Assembly (NCBI GenBank): GCA_009761415.1
Contig: QUOL01000008.1
Location: 992,001-1,056,000 of the forward strand
Length of the DNA stretch: 64,000 bases
DNA from: Sarcomyxa edulis
Taxonomy: Eukaryota; Basidiomycota; Agaricomycetes; Agaricales; Mycenaceae
Direction of reading: 5' to 3'
Each line of letters begins with the position of its first letter. Position 1 is the first letter of the stretch. Made by a program: the position numbers and the translations under genes. Under the pieces are notes generated by a model, which was given only the letters and a program-made list of their open reading frames with translations, searched no databases and had not been told where the DNA came from. Of this stretch, positions 21,975-34,330 are shown one piece after another.

Positions 21975-24900
21975 ATGGCCTCTACAGACACACGACACAA
22001 ACGCAAAATACCCTCTTCATATTCCCAGTCGTCTCGCAAAAAGGCCAAAACACAACACCGAACAGCCGATGCCCTGCCCTGGAAGACTGTTTCACGCCCA
22101 GTAGATGCAGGTCTCGACGGAGATGATGGGATTCTAGAATTGGAAGAAGTAGATGATGTCGAGGTTGTCTATGAGGAGACAGAAGCTGGCAGGGTGGTCA
22201 AATTCAATGTGCGTGCCATAGTCGTCGTTGAATGAGTGAAAAATTGTTGACATTTCGCGGAGCAGGTCATTCAGAATAACGACAATAGTGAGGACGACGA
22301 TGGCGATGCAGATTCTGAACCAGAAATCATTCAAGACGATAATGACAAGGAGAACACACCCATGGAACCAAGAGCAGAGGACGAGACTTTCGATGGTAAC
22401 ACATAAAATTCTACTCACAACTTACAACTGCTGATACTCGACCTAGCAATCAACCTACTCCCAAACTGGCACTCATACTCACTTCACCCGCAACTCTTAA
22501 GAGCTCTTCATGCTAAAGACTTTCTCTCGCCAACACCCATCCAAGCCGCTGCGATACCATTCGCAATAGCCGGTCGTGATGTAGTCGGAGTCGCACAAAC
22601 AGTCAGTCCAACATCTATTGCATTCCCATATTTATTCTTACAGGTTACCAGGGATCCGGTAAAACCCTCGCATACGGCCTTCCAATCCTCCACTACCTCC
22701 TATCCCAACCACGTCCACCCACAAAAACAAAACGTCAGCTCCGTGCCTTAATCCTAGCTCCTACCCGAGAACTTGCTTTACAAGTCTCCTCCCATCTCAA
22801 CGCATGTCTCAATACCTTCACCGAAGCAGCAGTCGAGAACGACTCCAAAGCAATCACGAAACCGGGAACGAAACCGAAACCGAAAGGCAACAAAAAGAAA
22901 GCAGCAGCCCCACCGGCCAAAGCTCCTCCAGCAGTCAGCGTAGCAGCCATCGTAGGAGGGATGTCTTCTCAGAAACAACGTCGGATCCTTGACCGTGGTG
23001 TCGACGTCTTGGTAGCTACTCCAGGACGGCTTTGGGATATCATACAAGATGTGAGTGATCCTCGCAATTCAATTTAGGATGCATGATCTGATGAATGTTT
23101 GATTTCTCTTCTTTCTTGCCTACCTACCCTACAGGACGAAAGCCTCGCAAAACAGATCAAAAACCTCAAATTCCTCGTACTAGACGAAGCAGATCGAATG
23201 ATCGAAGCAGGCCATTTCGCGGAACTGGAGAACATACTGAGGCTTACGCTTCGTGAATCGAGGTTCGTAGTCTCAGTCTCTCTCAATCCTCATTCCACCT
23301 AGCCTCGTACTCACATAATCCCCTCCAGAGACGATCAAATCGAGCCCACCGAAGAGGAGGACGAAGAAGAAGACACGAAAGACGGCATCAAAGACGCACT
23401 GCACCTACAAACATTCGTATTTTCTGCGACGTTAAGCAAAGACCTACAACGGAACGTCAAGAAACGAACACGTCCTAAAGGTGTTGGGAAGTATAAAAGA
23501 AATGATAAACCTGCGTCTACTCTTGGTATGCCTCCCCTTTTTCCTCTTGGTGTTGATCTCGCATGCCACCCTGCTGACTCAATGCACGTACCCTAGATGA
23601 CCTCCTCCTAAGACTGGACTTCCGCGATCCTGAACCAGAGGTGATCGATATAAGTCCCACAGGCGGTGTAGTGGAGAGTCTGAAGGAAAGTAAGATCGAG
23701 TGTTTGTCGTCGGATAAGGTATGCCACATCCTACCTGCAAACGCAATCATGATGCTGATGTAAATTACGGAACAGGACGTGTATCTATACTACTTCCTCC
23801 TCAGATACCCCGGCCGATCACTCGTGTTTCTATCCTCCATCGACGGGATCCGAAGATTGATGCCGCTGACGGAACTTCTAGGTCTGAAAGCATACCCGCT
23901 GCATTCGCAGTTGGAACAAAGACAGCGACTCAAAAACTTAGACCGGTACGTATACATTTTCTCTCTAAGCCACACCCAACGTACCCATATCCCCCTTACT
24001 CATACTCACTATCATGCCCATTCGCATCCAGATTCAAAACGACCCCAAACTCCATCCTCCTCGCCACCGACATTGCCGCCCGAGGACTCGATATCCCCGC
24101 CGTCGACCACGTCATCCACTACCAGATTCCACGGTCCGCCGACGCGTATGTGCATCGGAATGGTAGGACTGCCCGGGCTATGATGAAGGGGTTTAGTATG
24201 TTGATGTGTGCGCCGGATGAGAGGAGAGTCGTTAGGGCTCTATTGGGGGGACTTGGGAGACGTGAGTGCCTTTGCCATCGTTGTCGAATCTTGTTTGCTG
24301 TTTTGCTGACTTGGTTCCCTTCGCTCTCTCAGAGGACACCGAAATACCAGAAATGACCGTCGAGCTGAATCTCCTCGATAAACTAAAAACACGAGTGACG
24401 ATAGCTCGTAAAATCGAGATGACGCAGCATAAGATCAAGAAACAGAATCATGATCGAAATTGGATGAAGGAGACGGCAGAGGCGATGGAGATTGAGTTGG
24501 ATTCGGACTATGCTAGGTGTGCCCCTCCCTCCTCTACTATTCCATTCCATGGCTTTGTTTTGTGTCTTTGAGATCGCAGAATTTGAAACTAACGGACTAC
24601 TAGCGACGCCTCGGAACAAAACCTCTCCAAACAAAAACGAAAAGCCCAAAACGCGAAAAACGCGGGGCTGAAAGCGGAATTGAAACGATTACTCTCGCAG
24701 CCGCTCATTGCGAGGGGAGTTTCGACGAGGTATATCACGTCGGGGAGTAGACCGATTGTGGATGATCTTATTGCGGGCCAATGTAAGCAACGCCTCATCA
24801 TCCACTCTCTTTCTTCCACGTGCATCATGGCTTTCTCAAACTACATACTGATCACGAGTATTTGGGTTGTAGATAACGAGACGATGTTGGGGCTGAAGAA

Positions 24901-25036
24901 AGCTGAAGCTGGGAACGATCTCGTTGATGTGAAAAAGAGCAAGAAGCTAGGGAAGAAGCCGAAAGTGGAGGAAAAGAACGAGGACGAGGACGAGGAAGAG
25001 TGGGGCGGTATTGACTTGGAGGCGATGAAGGAATAG
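21975..25036 (+). CDS. MAK5: ATP-dependent RNA helicase MAK5 (DDX24 family)
   Basis: A DEAD-box helicase of about 760 residues in about twelve exons, needed for 60S ribosomal subunit assembly in the nucleolus. The N terminus has the family-specific [20 protein letters not shown] segment. Helicase motifs appear in order: [20 protein letters not shown] (Q motif), AQTGSGKT (Walker A), [29 protein letters not shown] (DEAD), VFSATLS (SAT), [19 protein letters not shown] and [12 protein letters not shown] basic insertion ([17 protein letters not shown]) sits between motifs Ia and Ib as in MAK5/DDX24. The C terminus is Lys/Glu-rich ([18 protein letters not shown]). Exon joins are in phase throughout. 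The GT at 22612-22613 and the AG before GSGKT set the Walker A junction. Confidence 0.95.
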
Positions 25037-26723
25037 GTGCATCTTTTCTAGTTTTGTGCTTATGACAATTCTCTTTCGCTTCCCTGACGCATTTCATGTG
25101 CTCTGGAAAAGGACGCGCGAATATCGTGGATGTGGCGTTGCCAAAATTAAAAAGATATAATGTTGGAATACCTGCTGATTAGAAGTCAATTCTACGTAGG
25201 TCCTGAGCTTCGTATACTTCGCTGCACATACACCAACGATAGCAATACATCGCTACGGCCCCCGCTGAGATGGCTCCATTTTGGGTTTCTCTGTTCCATC
25301 TTTCCATGTCCTGGGTCAAAAAAGACTCAAACGGCCAGTCGTATCATCACGAGACGAATAGTGAGGGGCAATCGGTGTAGGCAGTAAGCACTTAAGCTTC
25401 TACTATACACCTGTATCGACAATGACTAACGCTGATGCCACGTTCGTGGTAGTAAAGCTACAGTCGTAGATCAGATGACCGTTGGTTGGTTGGACGGTTG
25501 ATGCAGCCTTCTTCTCTAAATCACCTTCATCTTCTTTACGTGGGTGTGGGTTGCATATTTTTGGGTAAGCAGCGAATTCATTAAGGAAGGACATGTTAAT
25601 TATCCAACGGATCGCTAGGATAACGTTGTGATGGACCGTGATCTTAGGTGAGAACGAGTCTAGATGGGAGTCATCAAGGCAAATTGCGCTATCGTTTGTC
25701 GAGTCTACATCTCGTCTTCTAAGGGCTCCAGCTTGCTTGCTTTGCGAGACGAGTCACTTCCGACTGTCAACGATGCAAATGCTGTCTATCTTCTGCGCAG
25801 TGCGCTCTGGCTCCTATACTTCAGCGTGACTCCAGTCGGACAGTTCCCGCTCGTTTTTCAATACACCCATATCGGCCGCAATGAAACCTTTATCGGACGA
25901 CGACGACGGATGGATCTCATCCCGTTACTATGTTGGGATTGCTCAGATAGCTCAACAGCACTAGCTCTGATTTGTCGAGGGGAAGGGCTTCCGACCACGG
26001 GTAGCCAGACTTGCGGCCTCCATAGTATCAGAGAAGGCGCGTCTATAGTCACTCCTTCCCACCTGTCCTCACAGCGTGTCTCCTGTCTCCGACTTCCTAC
26101 ACGCGTTCTTCCTTTGTTGCCGAGGTTCACGCGTTTTGTATTGGGAACCCACAAGCTTAACAGTTAAACATCTACTTTCTATGTATACATTGTCGAAGCT
26201 CTGCTATATCTTCATCAGGACAATGCCTTCAAAAATCGGTTGCACGCCTGGCACTGGGAACTATGCTCAGATCGGTCTACTTAACGCTCACGGTACACTC
26301 AATATGTCCTTGGAAATCAGGTTCTTTCCGGTTTTCCGACATGTCAGCTGGTACTTGAAGTTCCTCACATATTATTCGCGATGTTTGACCGTTCCTTTCG
26401 TATTCTCAGTTCTACACAGACGTGATCTTACTACCCAGTGGCCGCCTTGTACAGCCTGGGTAATTCATTCTGGAGTATCGCCACACTTATTGACGTATCT
26501 ACCAATACTCCTTTCTCAGTATACCTTCCTTTGTATCATTGATAAATCGATGACTGTCCTTACTCGAATACTTACTGACTTTGATGAGATGAAGTTCGAC
26601 CGAGCAGGCCGAGGGCAGGACTTATAAACGGAAGCAAACAGATTTCATGACGTCACTTCAGTCGCGATAATGAGTTAGGGGGAAGACCCAACTTTACCAT
26701 CGACCACCATATTCTACCACGCC
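25037..26723. other. Gene-poor stretch
   Basis: About 1.7 kb without a supported gene. Two + strand frames of 167 codons (25664-26167, with an ATG) and about 180 codons (26076-26627, without a usable ATG at its first codon) overlap each other. Neither shows recognisable domains, so I do not call them. Some of this must be the promoter of the small gene at 26724. Confidence 0.4.
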
Positions 26724-27061
26724 ATGGCCTCCACTATCTCTGGAACAAACTCTCCTCCTCTTGAAGCCACAGGAGAACACAAACCGATGGGAAAGGCTTC
26801 GGTTGACGGAGGAGAAGTGCATGCTGTATCTGATTCTGAACAGAGAAAGGGTACGCATCTTTCAAGAAATCAGTAGCCCTCTCTAATGACTACTCTGTTC
26901 TAGAATACTTCGAGAGCTCGGTATGAGAACTGTTGTGTTTCAGTCTCGCGATTGGGTACTCATGACAAGGACAGTCCAAACAGGACACAGCGGCGAAGAA
27001 AACGGCCAAGCCGCAGAAGATGGGTCAAAGTTTAGCTGACAAGATCGAGAAGGTCACCTGA
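26724..27061 (+). CDS. Small unknown protein, 76 residues
   Basis: Three exons fit exactly in phase: 26724-26850, 26904-26920 (17 bases) and 26975-27061. The product is hydrophilic: MASTISGTNSPPLEATG..., then SDSEQRKEYFESS, KKTAKPQKMGQSLADKIEKVT. There is no signal peptide and no membrane helix, and I do not recognise the family. Support comes from the clean start context (CACGCCATGG), good splice sites in phase and a stop directly after a compact charged helix. It is convergent with the reductase gene 115 bases away. Confidence 0.55.
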
Positions 27062-27176
27062 AGGGTACAGAGAACACATGGAAAGAGAATAATTGCACAA
27101 GGTGTACATACACACAACAATCCAACTACTGTATTACATATGATTTCAAAGAACTTCGAGCTCATTTGATCCGAAT

Positions 27177-28496
27177 CTACTGCTTGAGGTGTTCCATCCA
27201 CCATTCCTCGAAAAGTGACAATCCAAGCCCGCCCTCCAGTCCTAGATCCTCCGTTTCTCGGGTATATAATTGACAGTCTCTGGGACGAGTAGTCGCCCCA
27301 GGTCCTGATGGTGGCTCGGAATCTGGGATGATGTGCGCGTGCGGTAAATTCAAGATTTTGGCGAATACAAGACAGATCTCGTATTTGGTGAAAGGTTCGG
27401 CAGCAGAATAATGCAAAATTGGGGGTACCGGTTTTGTATATCCTTGAAAAGATTGACCCTTCAATTTAGCGTGCATGCGTCAGTCAAACATCACTGATGC
27501 GTACCTGATAGCCGCACGAGGAAGCTGGCAATGTCGACAACATTTGTAGGATATCTGGTCGCGTAGTGATCCATCTTGTACTTCTTTCCGGACTGATCTT
27601 GCACTATATCAAGAAGAATGTTTATCGCCGAGTCAGAGTTTTTGGGAGCAGGTCCGTATCTGAATGATGATCAATGTCAGTCACTTGTGGCACGAAAGCT
27701 CTGCGGTAAGCCGTGCGTACAAGACGGGGACCCTCAAGACGACAACTTTGGCCCCATCGACACCAAGGACGGCGAGTTCTCCGTCTCTCTTCGTTTCACC
27801 GTAGAGCTGAAGAGGGTTGGTCTTGGCCGATGGGGTGTAAGGAGGAGATGTACCGTCGAATACGTAGTCTACAGAATTATGGCATAGTCAGAATCGTCAA
27901 AGAACAGATATCCGTAACATGCGCACCAGTGGATATGTATACAAGAGTGAATTTTAGAGACTTGGATAGAGCCGCAAGGTGAACTGGGACTTCCGCGTTC
28001 AGCTTGCACATCAGTCAGCAGTTGAAACATTGATAGATATAGATCGCGGGCTACCTTGCGTGTACCTCCGGGATCCTGCCAATTCTGTGGTTAACGCCGA
28101 GGCGATGATACAGACAGTAGATTTGATCAAAGCTCACCTTCTCAGCAACGTCAGGTCGTCTCTCCGCAGCGCAATGAATAACCCCTTCAAAGTTGTCGCG
28201 TCAACGTTCCCACATAACGTCGATTCAAGTTAGTCCTCAGCTCACAATTCGGTTTGAAGGTCCTGAAGGCATTATCCACTTCCTTCTCGTCTGTCAAATC
28301 GAGCTTCACGAGGCCTTCCCCGGATTGCGAGTATGAGAGACTCAGGATCTCGAAGTCTTCGGGTTGAGCCGAAAATGCATTGCGAACCGCGGTGCCTAAG
28401 ACACCTGAAGCTCCTGATATTCGAGATGTCTATGAGAAGGGAAGAGTTGGAGAGTATGGATACGTCCATACCTGTTATCAGAACTTTTGATTTCAT
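27177..28496 (-). CDS. NAD(P)-binding reductase, RmlD / MAT2B-like
   Basis: A short-chain-dehydrogenase-fold protein like dTDP-4-dehydrorhamnose reductase and the methionine adenosyltransferase beta subunit (MAT2B). Exon 1 (28496-28472) and exon 2 (from 28413) join as MKSKVLITGASGVLGTAV, the GxxGxxG Rossmann motif. Then come VKLDLTDEKEV, VIHCAAERRPDVAEK, LNAEVPVHLAAL, STDYVFDGTSPPY, a YGETK active-site segment and VVLRVPVLYGPAPKN. The last exon (27476-27177) has ILHYSAAEPFTKYEICLVFA and ends EEWWMEHLKQ. Several internal exons are very short (for example DPGGTRK), typical of this fungal gene. Whether it binds a methionine adenosyltransferase or reduces a sugar nucleotide cannot be told here. 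Confidence 0.85.
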
Positions 28497-31400
28497 TGTG
28501 ATGAACGTCGGACTCGGAGGAATTGACTCGGAGACGGGAATATTTATTTATTTTTGCATCGACGCGCCTTGGGGTTTCGCCACCGTACGCGTGTCCTCTC
28601 ATGCATATTCAAGATTCTATGTCTACGAGTCTATACATTTCCAGACGTCTACTGTTCAGCGAGTCTTCCAGAAACGCTCTCGGATCCCCTAGAACCATCG
28701 CGACATCATTCGTAGCTGGTCCACTGTCCAGCTCAATTACTTTCGAGGTCATTCTGATGACGACGAGACGCGATTTTCGACGTGTCCTGGAAGACGGGGA
28801 ATCCTTTTTGGCTCAGAGAGTGGCTATATGTCGACCGAGACAACGTTCATGATTGTTCGTCTTTGCCATTCTGAATGACGCCGCGAGGAACAGTCTGTCT
28901 CCTGATTTCATCCCGCCCTCATCGGCGATCCCAAGTAGGCACCACATACATGACCCGCTCCCGCCTGACGGCCTCAAATATCTTGAGTATGCCCAGCTCG
29001 AGGTTTAAATCAGCTCATGGTCATCTCGGCGTCTGTTCGTAGGTATGGAAACTACATCTTTTCGCGTTACTATCTTCCACTGAAACCTCCCCTTCTCTCG
29101 GATTCGTAGTGCAAATTGATCCAGAAGACGTACCCTTACTTGGGTGTCGATCCTTGTCGGATTTTCAAAATCGTCGGCCAACAACAACAAGCCTCCTGAA
29201 TTTTTTGCCTCGGGTGGCATTGTTGCTATCGGTCCGAGTAGAGCTATCATGAGCTACCACGAGGTCGAGCGCGCCACTGCGCGCCCACTGAACATCTTGG
29301 CGAAACTTGGGCCAACGGTGAAGATGCCACTCAAATCACACGGCGCTCCGCCGGTATATGCACGGTGCAATTGGTGAGCTGAGCCTGACGGCATATCTCC
29401 CGTTCGATTCTCACCAGTCCCGATTGGTATCAGATATACCTTTAATTTCTAGACTATAAACGGCCGAGGGTTTCTTGTTGCCATGCTATTCGTGCTTCTT
29501 AGATCCCCGCCCCCGGCCTTCTCGATGAACAACACTTAAGTCCGTTTCTACCTATACATCAGCAAAACCGACGCGGTGGACAGATCCACGCAATTCCTGT
29601 CAACCCTTGTTATGCTAGAACCAAACTTCAAAACAAACGGAACCAATAACGTCGTACTGAGGTTTTTGTGTTCGTTGACTCGCCGCTCGAATGACCCTGC
29701 CACATCAGAAGTACGACCCCATCTACATGCATGCATATGTATGTTTATCTCCGCTTACATCTTATGTTATTTACTTACAGCAGTGCCGTTTTATTCTTAC
29801 AACTACGGCGCCACCCCCAATTCATCCACATTCTTCTTGGGCATAGAATCGTAGAGCTATGTCTGTCTTTCTATCGAACCGCGTGATGAAAGCAAAGAAC
29901 AGCGTTGAAGAGTCCTCGCGCCTGATATCAGAGGCTCCAACCGTACGTACAATGAACCATCCCCTTCCATCATATTCTACTGTTCTTCGAAGTACGAGAA
30001 GACTCAGTAATTGACGCAGTCTACCATTTTAATTTTCAGTACTGCATCCGCCTGCGAAGTCATTCTCCAGAGTCCTATTTTTTATCTGTCTTCTCGTGCA
30101 GGAATCGTTGTCAACTCCTCTTCTTTCTCATCGAGTCTGTCTATTCAAAGGGTCTGCGCCCATAGTCATGGCCACATCCAATATACAGTGCACGGGGTAC
30201 GCTGTTCGCTACAGCTCTCATAACATTCGGTATATGTTATCCAATGTTGGCTTCTTCTATTAGCTGGGCCTCGACTCTCTGACCGGAACGTTTACGGAAC
30301 CGGAACTACCGACTGTATCGATATTCTTGCGTTTTCTCCCCAGCTCTATCCCCCAGGATACGCTTACATCCTCTGATGCGTCATCATTATCGAACGTAAA
30401 CGTATACAACAATTCTCTTTCTTCCATCCAGTCCTGACATCTCTCGAGACTTGAGAGTCTTCAATGCTCGATCGATTGTGTGATCGTAACTCAGGTGGCA
30501 CTGATTTTCCATGATATCCAGAAGCTCGATTATAATGAAGGGGTCCGAGAGGTACTGTGCATGAGAAATCAATACTTCTAGCACAATGTTTACTCGCTGG
30601 AAAGCACTGTTCGTTCCGTGAGTACTTCCTTGGACATTTCATCTGCCCGTGATATCCAGCACTGCTCACGCAAGACGTTTTAAGCCTAGGATAATTGGGT
30701 TCTTATACAATCCTAGAGTTAAGGACATCCATTCCCCTATACGTGTGAGTGGAGAAACCTAAACCCGACTTTTATGTGTTCGGCTGAATACCGTTTTTGA
30801 CTTTTGGGACATGAGGACACGAGCTATCGTGTCTCGACAAATCAACACTCGACTCAGAGTGTCGCTGTCTACAAATGGCACGACGGTCTACATGACTGGC
30901 CTGCTGACCCAGCAGCTTGATCATAATTGGGCGTTCTTTTGTTCGTGCGATGTGCGTGGAATTAGGTATGCTCTCTCATGCCTACACGCTAGCAATCGTC
31001 GTTCTCTTTCCCATTACGATGGTCCAATCTGTTTCGACTATCTGGGGCGTTTCAATCACGATAACAGCACAATGTTCATGGAGAGGAAATTCTGTGATCC
31101 CTTGTCTGATGTTTTCACTCGAGTGTAAAGTTACTTCCCTGTGTATCCCTCTCACAATTCAATTTTCAATGCTCATCGTATAGGTCACCGTCAAGAACCA
31201 AGACTTTATCGTGTCACTCAATCTATGAACAATGTCTGAATCTACAAGCCCATCTATACATGTAGACATTTGTGCGGGGACTGGGGTCGATGCCCGAACA
31301 AGTTTGATCTTCTCACACGGACGATTTGATGCAAGGGTATGAGCGTCCCGCATTCATAGATAGGTAAGTGCATATGCGCATTCTTTCCCATGAGCTATGG

Positions 31401-32191
31401 CCCCCTTTCCAGGTTTCCGATGATCAACTTCGGTTGCATCTTGAACTAATAGTGTGGGGAATCCGGATTACTTTTGGTTGCGTCATTAGACACATACGCG
31501 TCCAACGATTCAAGTCGTCTATATCCTCAAGTATCCCACTCCATAGCCTTTGGAAAGCTGCTCTTATGGTGGCAAACATCCCTACCATCGTTACTACGTA
31601 ATGTCGAGACTAGCGGGCCACGCGGGTCCGAGGCAGTAGGTCGCAGTTGCCCTCAAAAATCTTCAATATAATATTTTTTGATGATCCTTTCCTCTTCAGG
31701 TGCGCCTATGCCGTTGGTTCCTGGAGGTCAACACTAACTGTTTGGGCGACATGAGGATGTCATTCGTTGCTCTGCGATATCTGACTTCGAGGTAGCTCAA
31801 GCCTGAGCTCCTACAGTAACAAAGCAACATGGGTCCTAAAGGTTATACGAACGCTCGCGGTACCGGCAAATTCCTTCTACTCCCCGGACCTCCCGGCCTC
31901 GCATTGGTTGCGTTGCAGAAGGCTGTAGAAGGTTGCCATTGGATCGGTATCACTTTTCACACATTCTGATTATAAATTCCGACTCCGCGAAGGTGGAAAT
32001 ATTCAAGCGAAGGATTTGAGGCTTCTGTTCTAATCCGTCAACAAATATGGAAATTGAGTTTTCTCTCCGTTTCTCTATGTTCCTGATGCTCGCTTGCAAG
32101 TCTAATAAGAAGGCGATCAGAGGGTTATGTATCACTTTTATATTCTGGTTCAGAACCTACCCCGCTTTCTTCATCTTGCTCCCTAGTACCT
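28497..32191. other. Long gene-poor stretch
   Basis: About 3.7 kb with no gene I can support. Short frames exist on both strands, for example 48 codons on the - strand starting MTSKVIELDSGPATNDVAM (about 28746-28601), a leucine-rich 81-codon frame at 29250-29005 (-), a 105-codon frame at 30811-31128 (+) and a 46-codon frame from 31829 (+). None forms a coherent spliced protein. It may hold fast-evolving genes, noncoding transcripts or decayed elements. Confidence 0.4.
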
Positions 32192-33966
32192 ATGTTGCCT
32201 CGTAGACCCCGTCTTCGTGTAGACTCGCTCCCCAATGTTGGCGACACGCGTAAAAGTCGCATTCGTGGGGACTCACAGTCAAGCAGTGATTCCCATTCAC
32301 GCCAGCCGCCCTCGAGCTTTCCCCAGACTCCGGTTTATTCCAGAGTTTCTTCGTTCCGGTAAGTTCTTGGACTTCTCTGCTGCAGAGAGTCTCAACTCAT
32401 GCTTCACAGGTCTCTCCAAATGGAAGTGCAGATATACAGTAATTCTGTCAAAGCTGCCCAACAAGAGGGTTACGAGGGCACAAAGCCTCTACCAGTGTTT
32501 GGAGACCACGATCAAATTAGCGGGAAAGTCATCTTGGACCCTAGTTGTTCGCATAGCGGCCGTCTTTCAATAGACGTGAGTTCTATCATCGTGCTCTGAA
32601 GCTGAATTTAATTCGAATTCTTCAGGTGGAAGGCGCTTTCTTATACCCTTCATCTACAATGGACAGACAAGAGGAATCGTCGTATACACCCAACTCAGGA
32701 AAACGGAAGCACGTGTTCTTCTCATCTTCGACGAATCTCGTGGTTTCTTCTGCTCCCGAGTACAGCAACACACCCCGTTCAGCTTTCCGGGAAGCCTTCG
32801 CTGCTAGCGTACGGAGAAGGCCGAGCCTCCAAAGCATGAATCCCCCAGCGACTCCTGTTGACCGGTCGTACCCATTTTCATTCGACCTTCCACGTAGTCT
32901 GAGATCAGGCGAGGAGATGCCCCATTCGTTTTCGTCCTTCGATGCTACGGCTAGCAGTGGCTTGCCTGGACGGTCTGCAACCGCTTTCGAAGTGAGCTAC
33001 AAAGTTATAGTATCTTGGGAGCCGAGTGCTAGCAATCGCTCCGAAAATCGATCCTTGTACGTTTCTTCCTCTTGGCTAGCGTCTTATTTCGTCCAGTATG
33101 TTGATTCCCTTCAGCCTGGATATTCCTATATTATTTCAGCCTGATACCGACTTTCAGTCATTGGATGGGATTCCGCCACATCCAGATTCTTGGCTAGAAA
33201 TGCCCTTGAGTCCTGACCGACCGGTTCCTTTTCGATGTGCCGTCAGTGCTTATTATAACTTGCGATTTTCCCTCCCTCTCCTGACGCGCAACTCACACAG
33301 GCCACGCTCCCTAGTCCTGTCAGTTTTTCACGATCAGGTTCCATTCCATATTTTGTTGTCTTCACGACGACCCCACGCTCGTCGGCTTTGGCTAGAGAGA
33401 TCGCGTCAGACGCAACGATATCAGTGTGTCTCCTTCGTCAAATAACCATCAACGAGACGCCCGCACTCCCTCCCACACCTCCTCAAACGCCATCGACCTC
33501 GGGTGAAGAGTCAGACACACCTCGAAATAATCTTTTGAGACGTGTTGTTAAGAACAGGCCTCCACTTTTGTCCCGGACTTCCCGTGCTCTCGATGAGCTC
33601 GAGGTCAAAGACAAGCCACTACCTCGGCTTCCTACTCAAACAACATATTCAGATTCTCAGACCCTCCAGACTAGCATGTGCATCGGCTTTCCGAAACGTC
33701 CTCGAAATCGATGTGACCCGCAAAGTCACCCATCACTGGACACTCACACCTCCTTACCGGACGGCCTACACAAGGGCAAGATACAGCTGAATAGGAAGAT
33801 GCTGCAGTGCATTGACTGGGACGGCATAAGCGTCAAGGTATGTTATCCTCGTGACTCTTCTCGACGCTGTGCTAGTTTTGACCATCGTCCTTAGTACTAC
33901 TTGGAGGTATCCGTCTTGGTTGGACAGGACCACTTACGGGCTCGCATCCCAATACGACTATTCTAA
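32192..33966 (+). CDS. Arrestin-like protein
   Basis: A spliced gene whose product has two arrestin-type beta-sandwich halves. Exons 32192-32358, 32386-32575 and from 32626 fit in phase. The N terminus is disordered and Arg/Ser-rich (MLPRRPRLRVDSLPNVG). The N domain includes ISGKVILDPSCSHSGRLSIDVEGAFLYP and ATAFEVSYKVIVSWEP. The C domain includes LDIPILFQPDTDFQSLDGI, VPFRCA joined to ATLPSPVSFSRSGSIPYFVV, LAREIASDATISVCLLRQI and a final KYYLEVSVLVGQDHLRARIP. A long Ser/Pro-rich linker lies between. Fungal arrestin-like proteins are often adaptors for ubiquitin ligases that down-regulate membrane transporters. A PPxY motif was not seen. Confidence 0.82.
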
Positions 33967-34330
33967 AACGACTTGGTATCAGCTACAACCACGTTCCTTT
34001 CACGACCACCATGCATTCATTCCACATCATATGGACTATCTCACCACTGCACTTTCATTTATATTTTATTAATTTGTCGGAACACGCTATCTGTCGTCTA
34101 TACTTACCTGGATTGAGGGTTTTCTTGAGTATCATATACTGTCCATAAGTTCACCAGGATAAGGGAAGAAGCAGCGCTGCAGCCCGGCCAATTTAGAGAA
34201 GTTCCCGTTATAGATCAGCTTGCGTCGCGAACTTCAAGTTGCCTCCTGGCGGCCTGACTCTACTGCGTATTTCCACAACTCTCAATCTCCCTCCATTCTC
34301 GACTCGACTCCTCTTCTCAGTGAATCGGTT
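33967..34330. other. Intergenic, upstream of VPS16
   Basis: The 364 bases lie between the arrestin-like stop and the VPS16 ATG, both + strand, and should hold the VPS16 promoter. No further gene. Confidence 0.45.

Noticed and set aside
25664..26627. Two overlapping + strand frames of 167 and about 180 codons
   Set aside because: Unrecognised sequence, mutually overlapping, the second without an ATG start, and no splice-consistent extension.
29380..29440. gttcgattc motif resembling a tRNA T loop
   Set aside because: The flanking bases do not form a T stem or acceptor stem on either strand. Similar motifs at 38315 and 39980 also fail.
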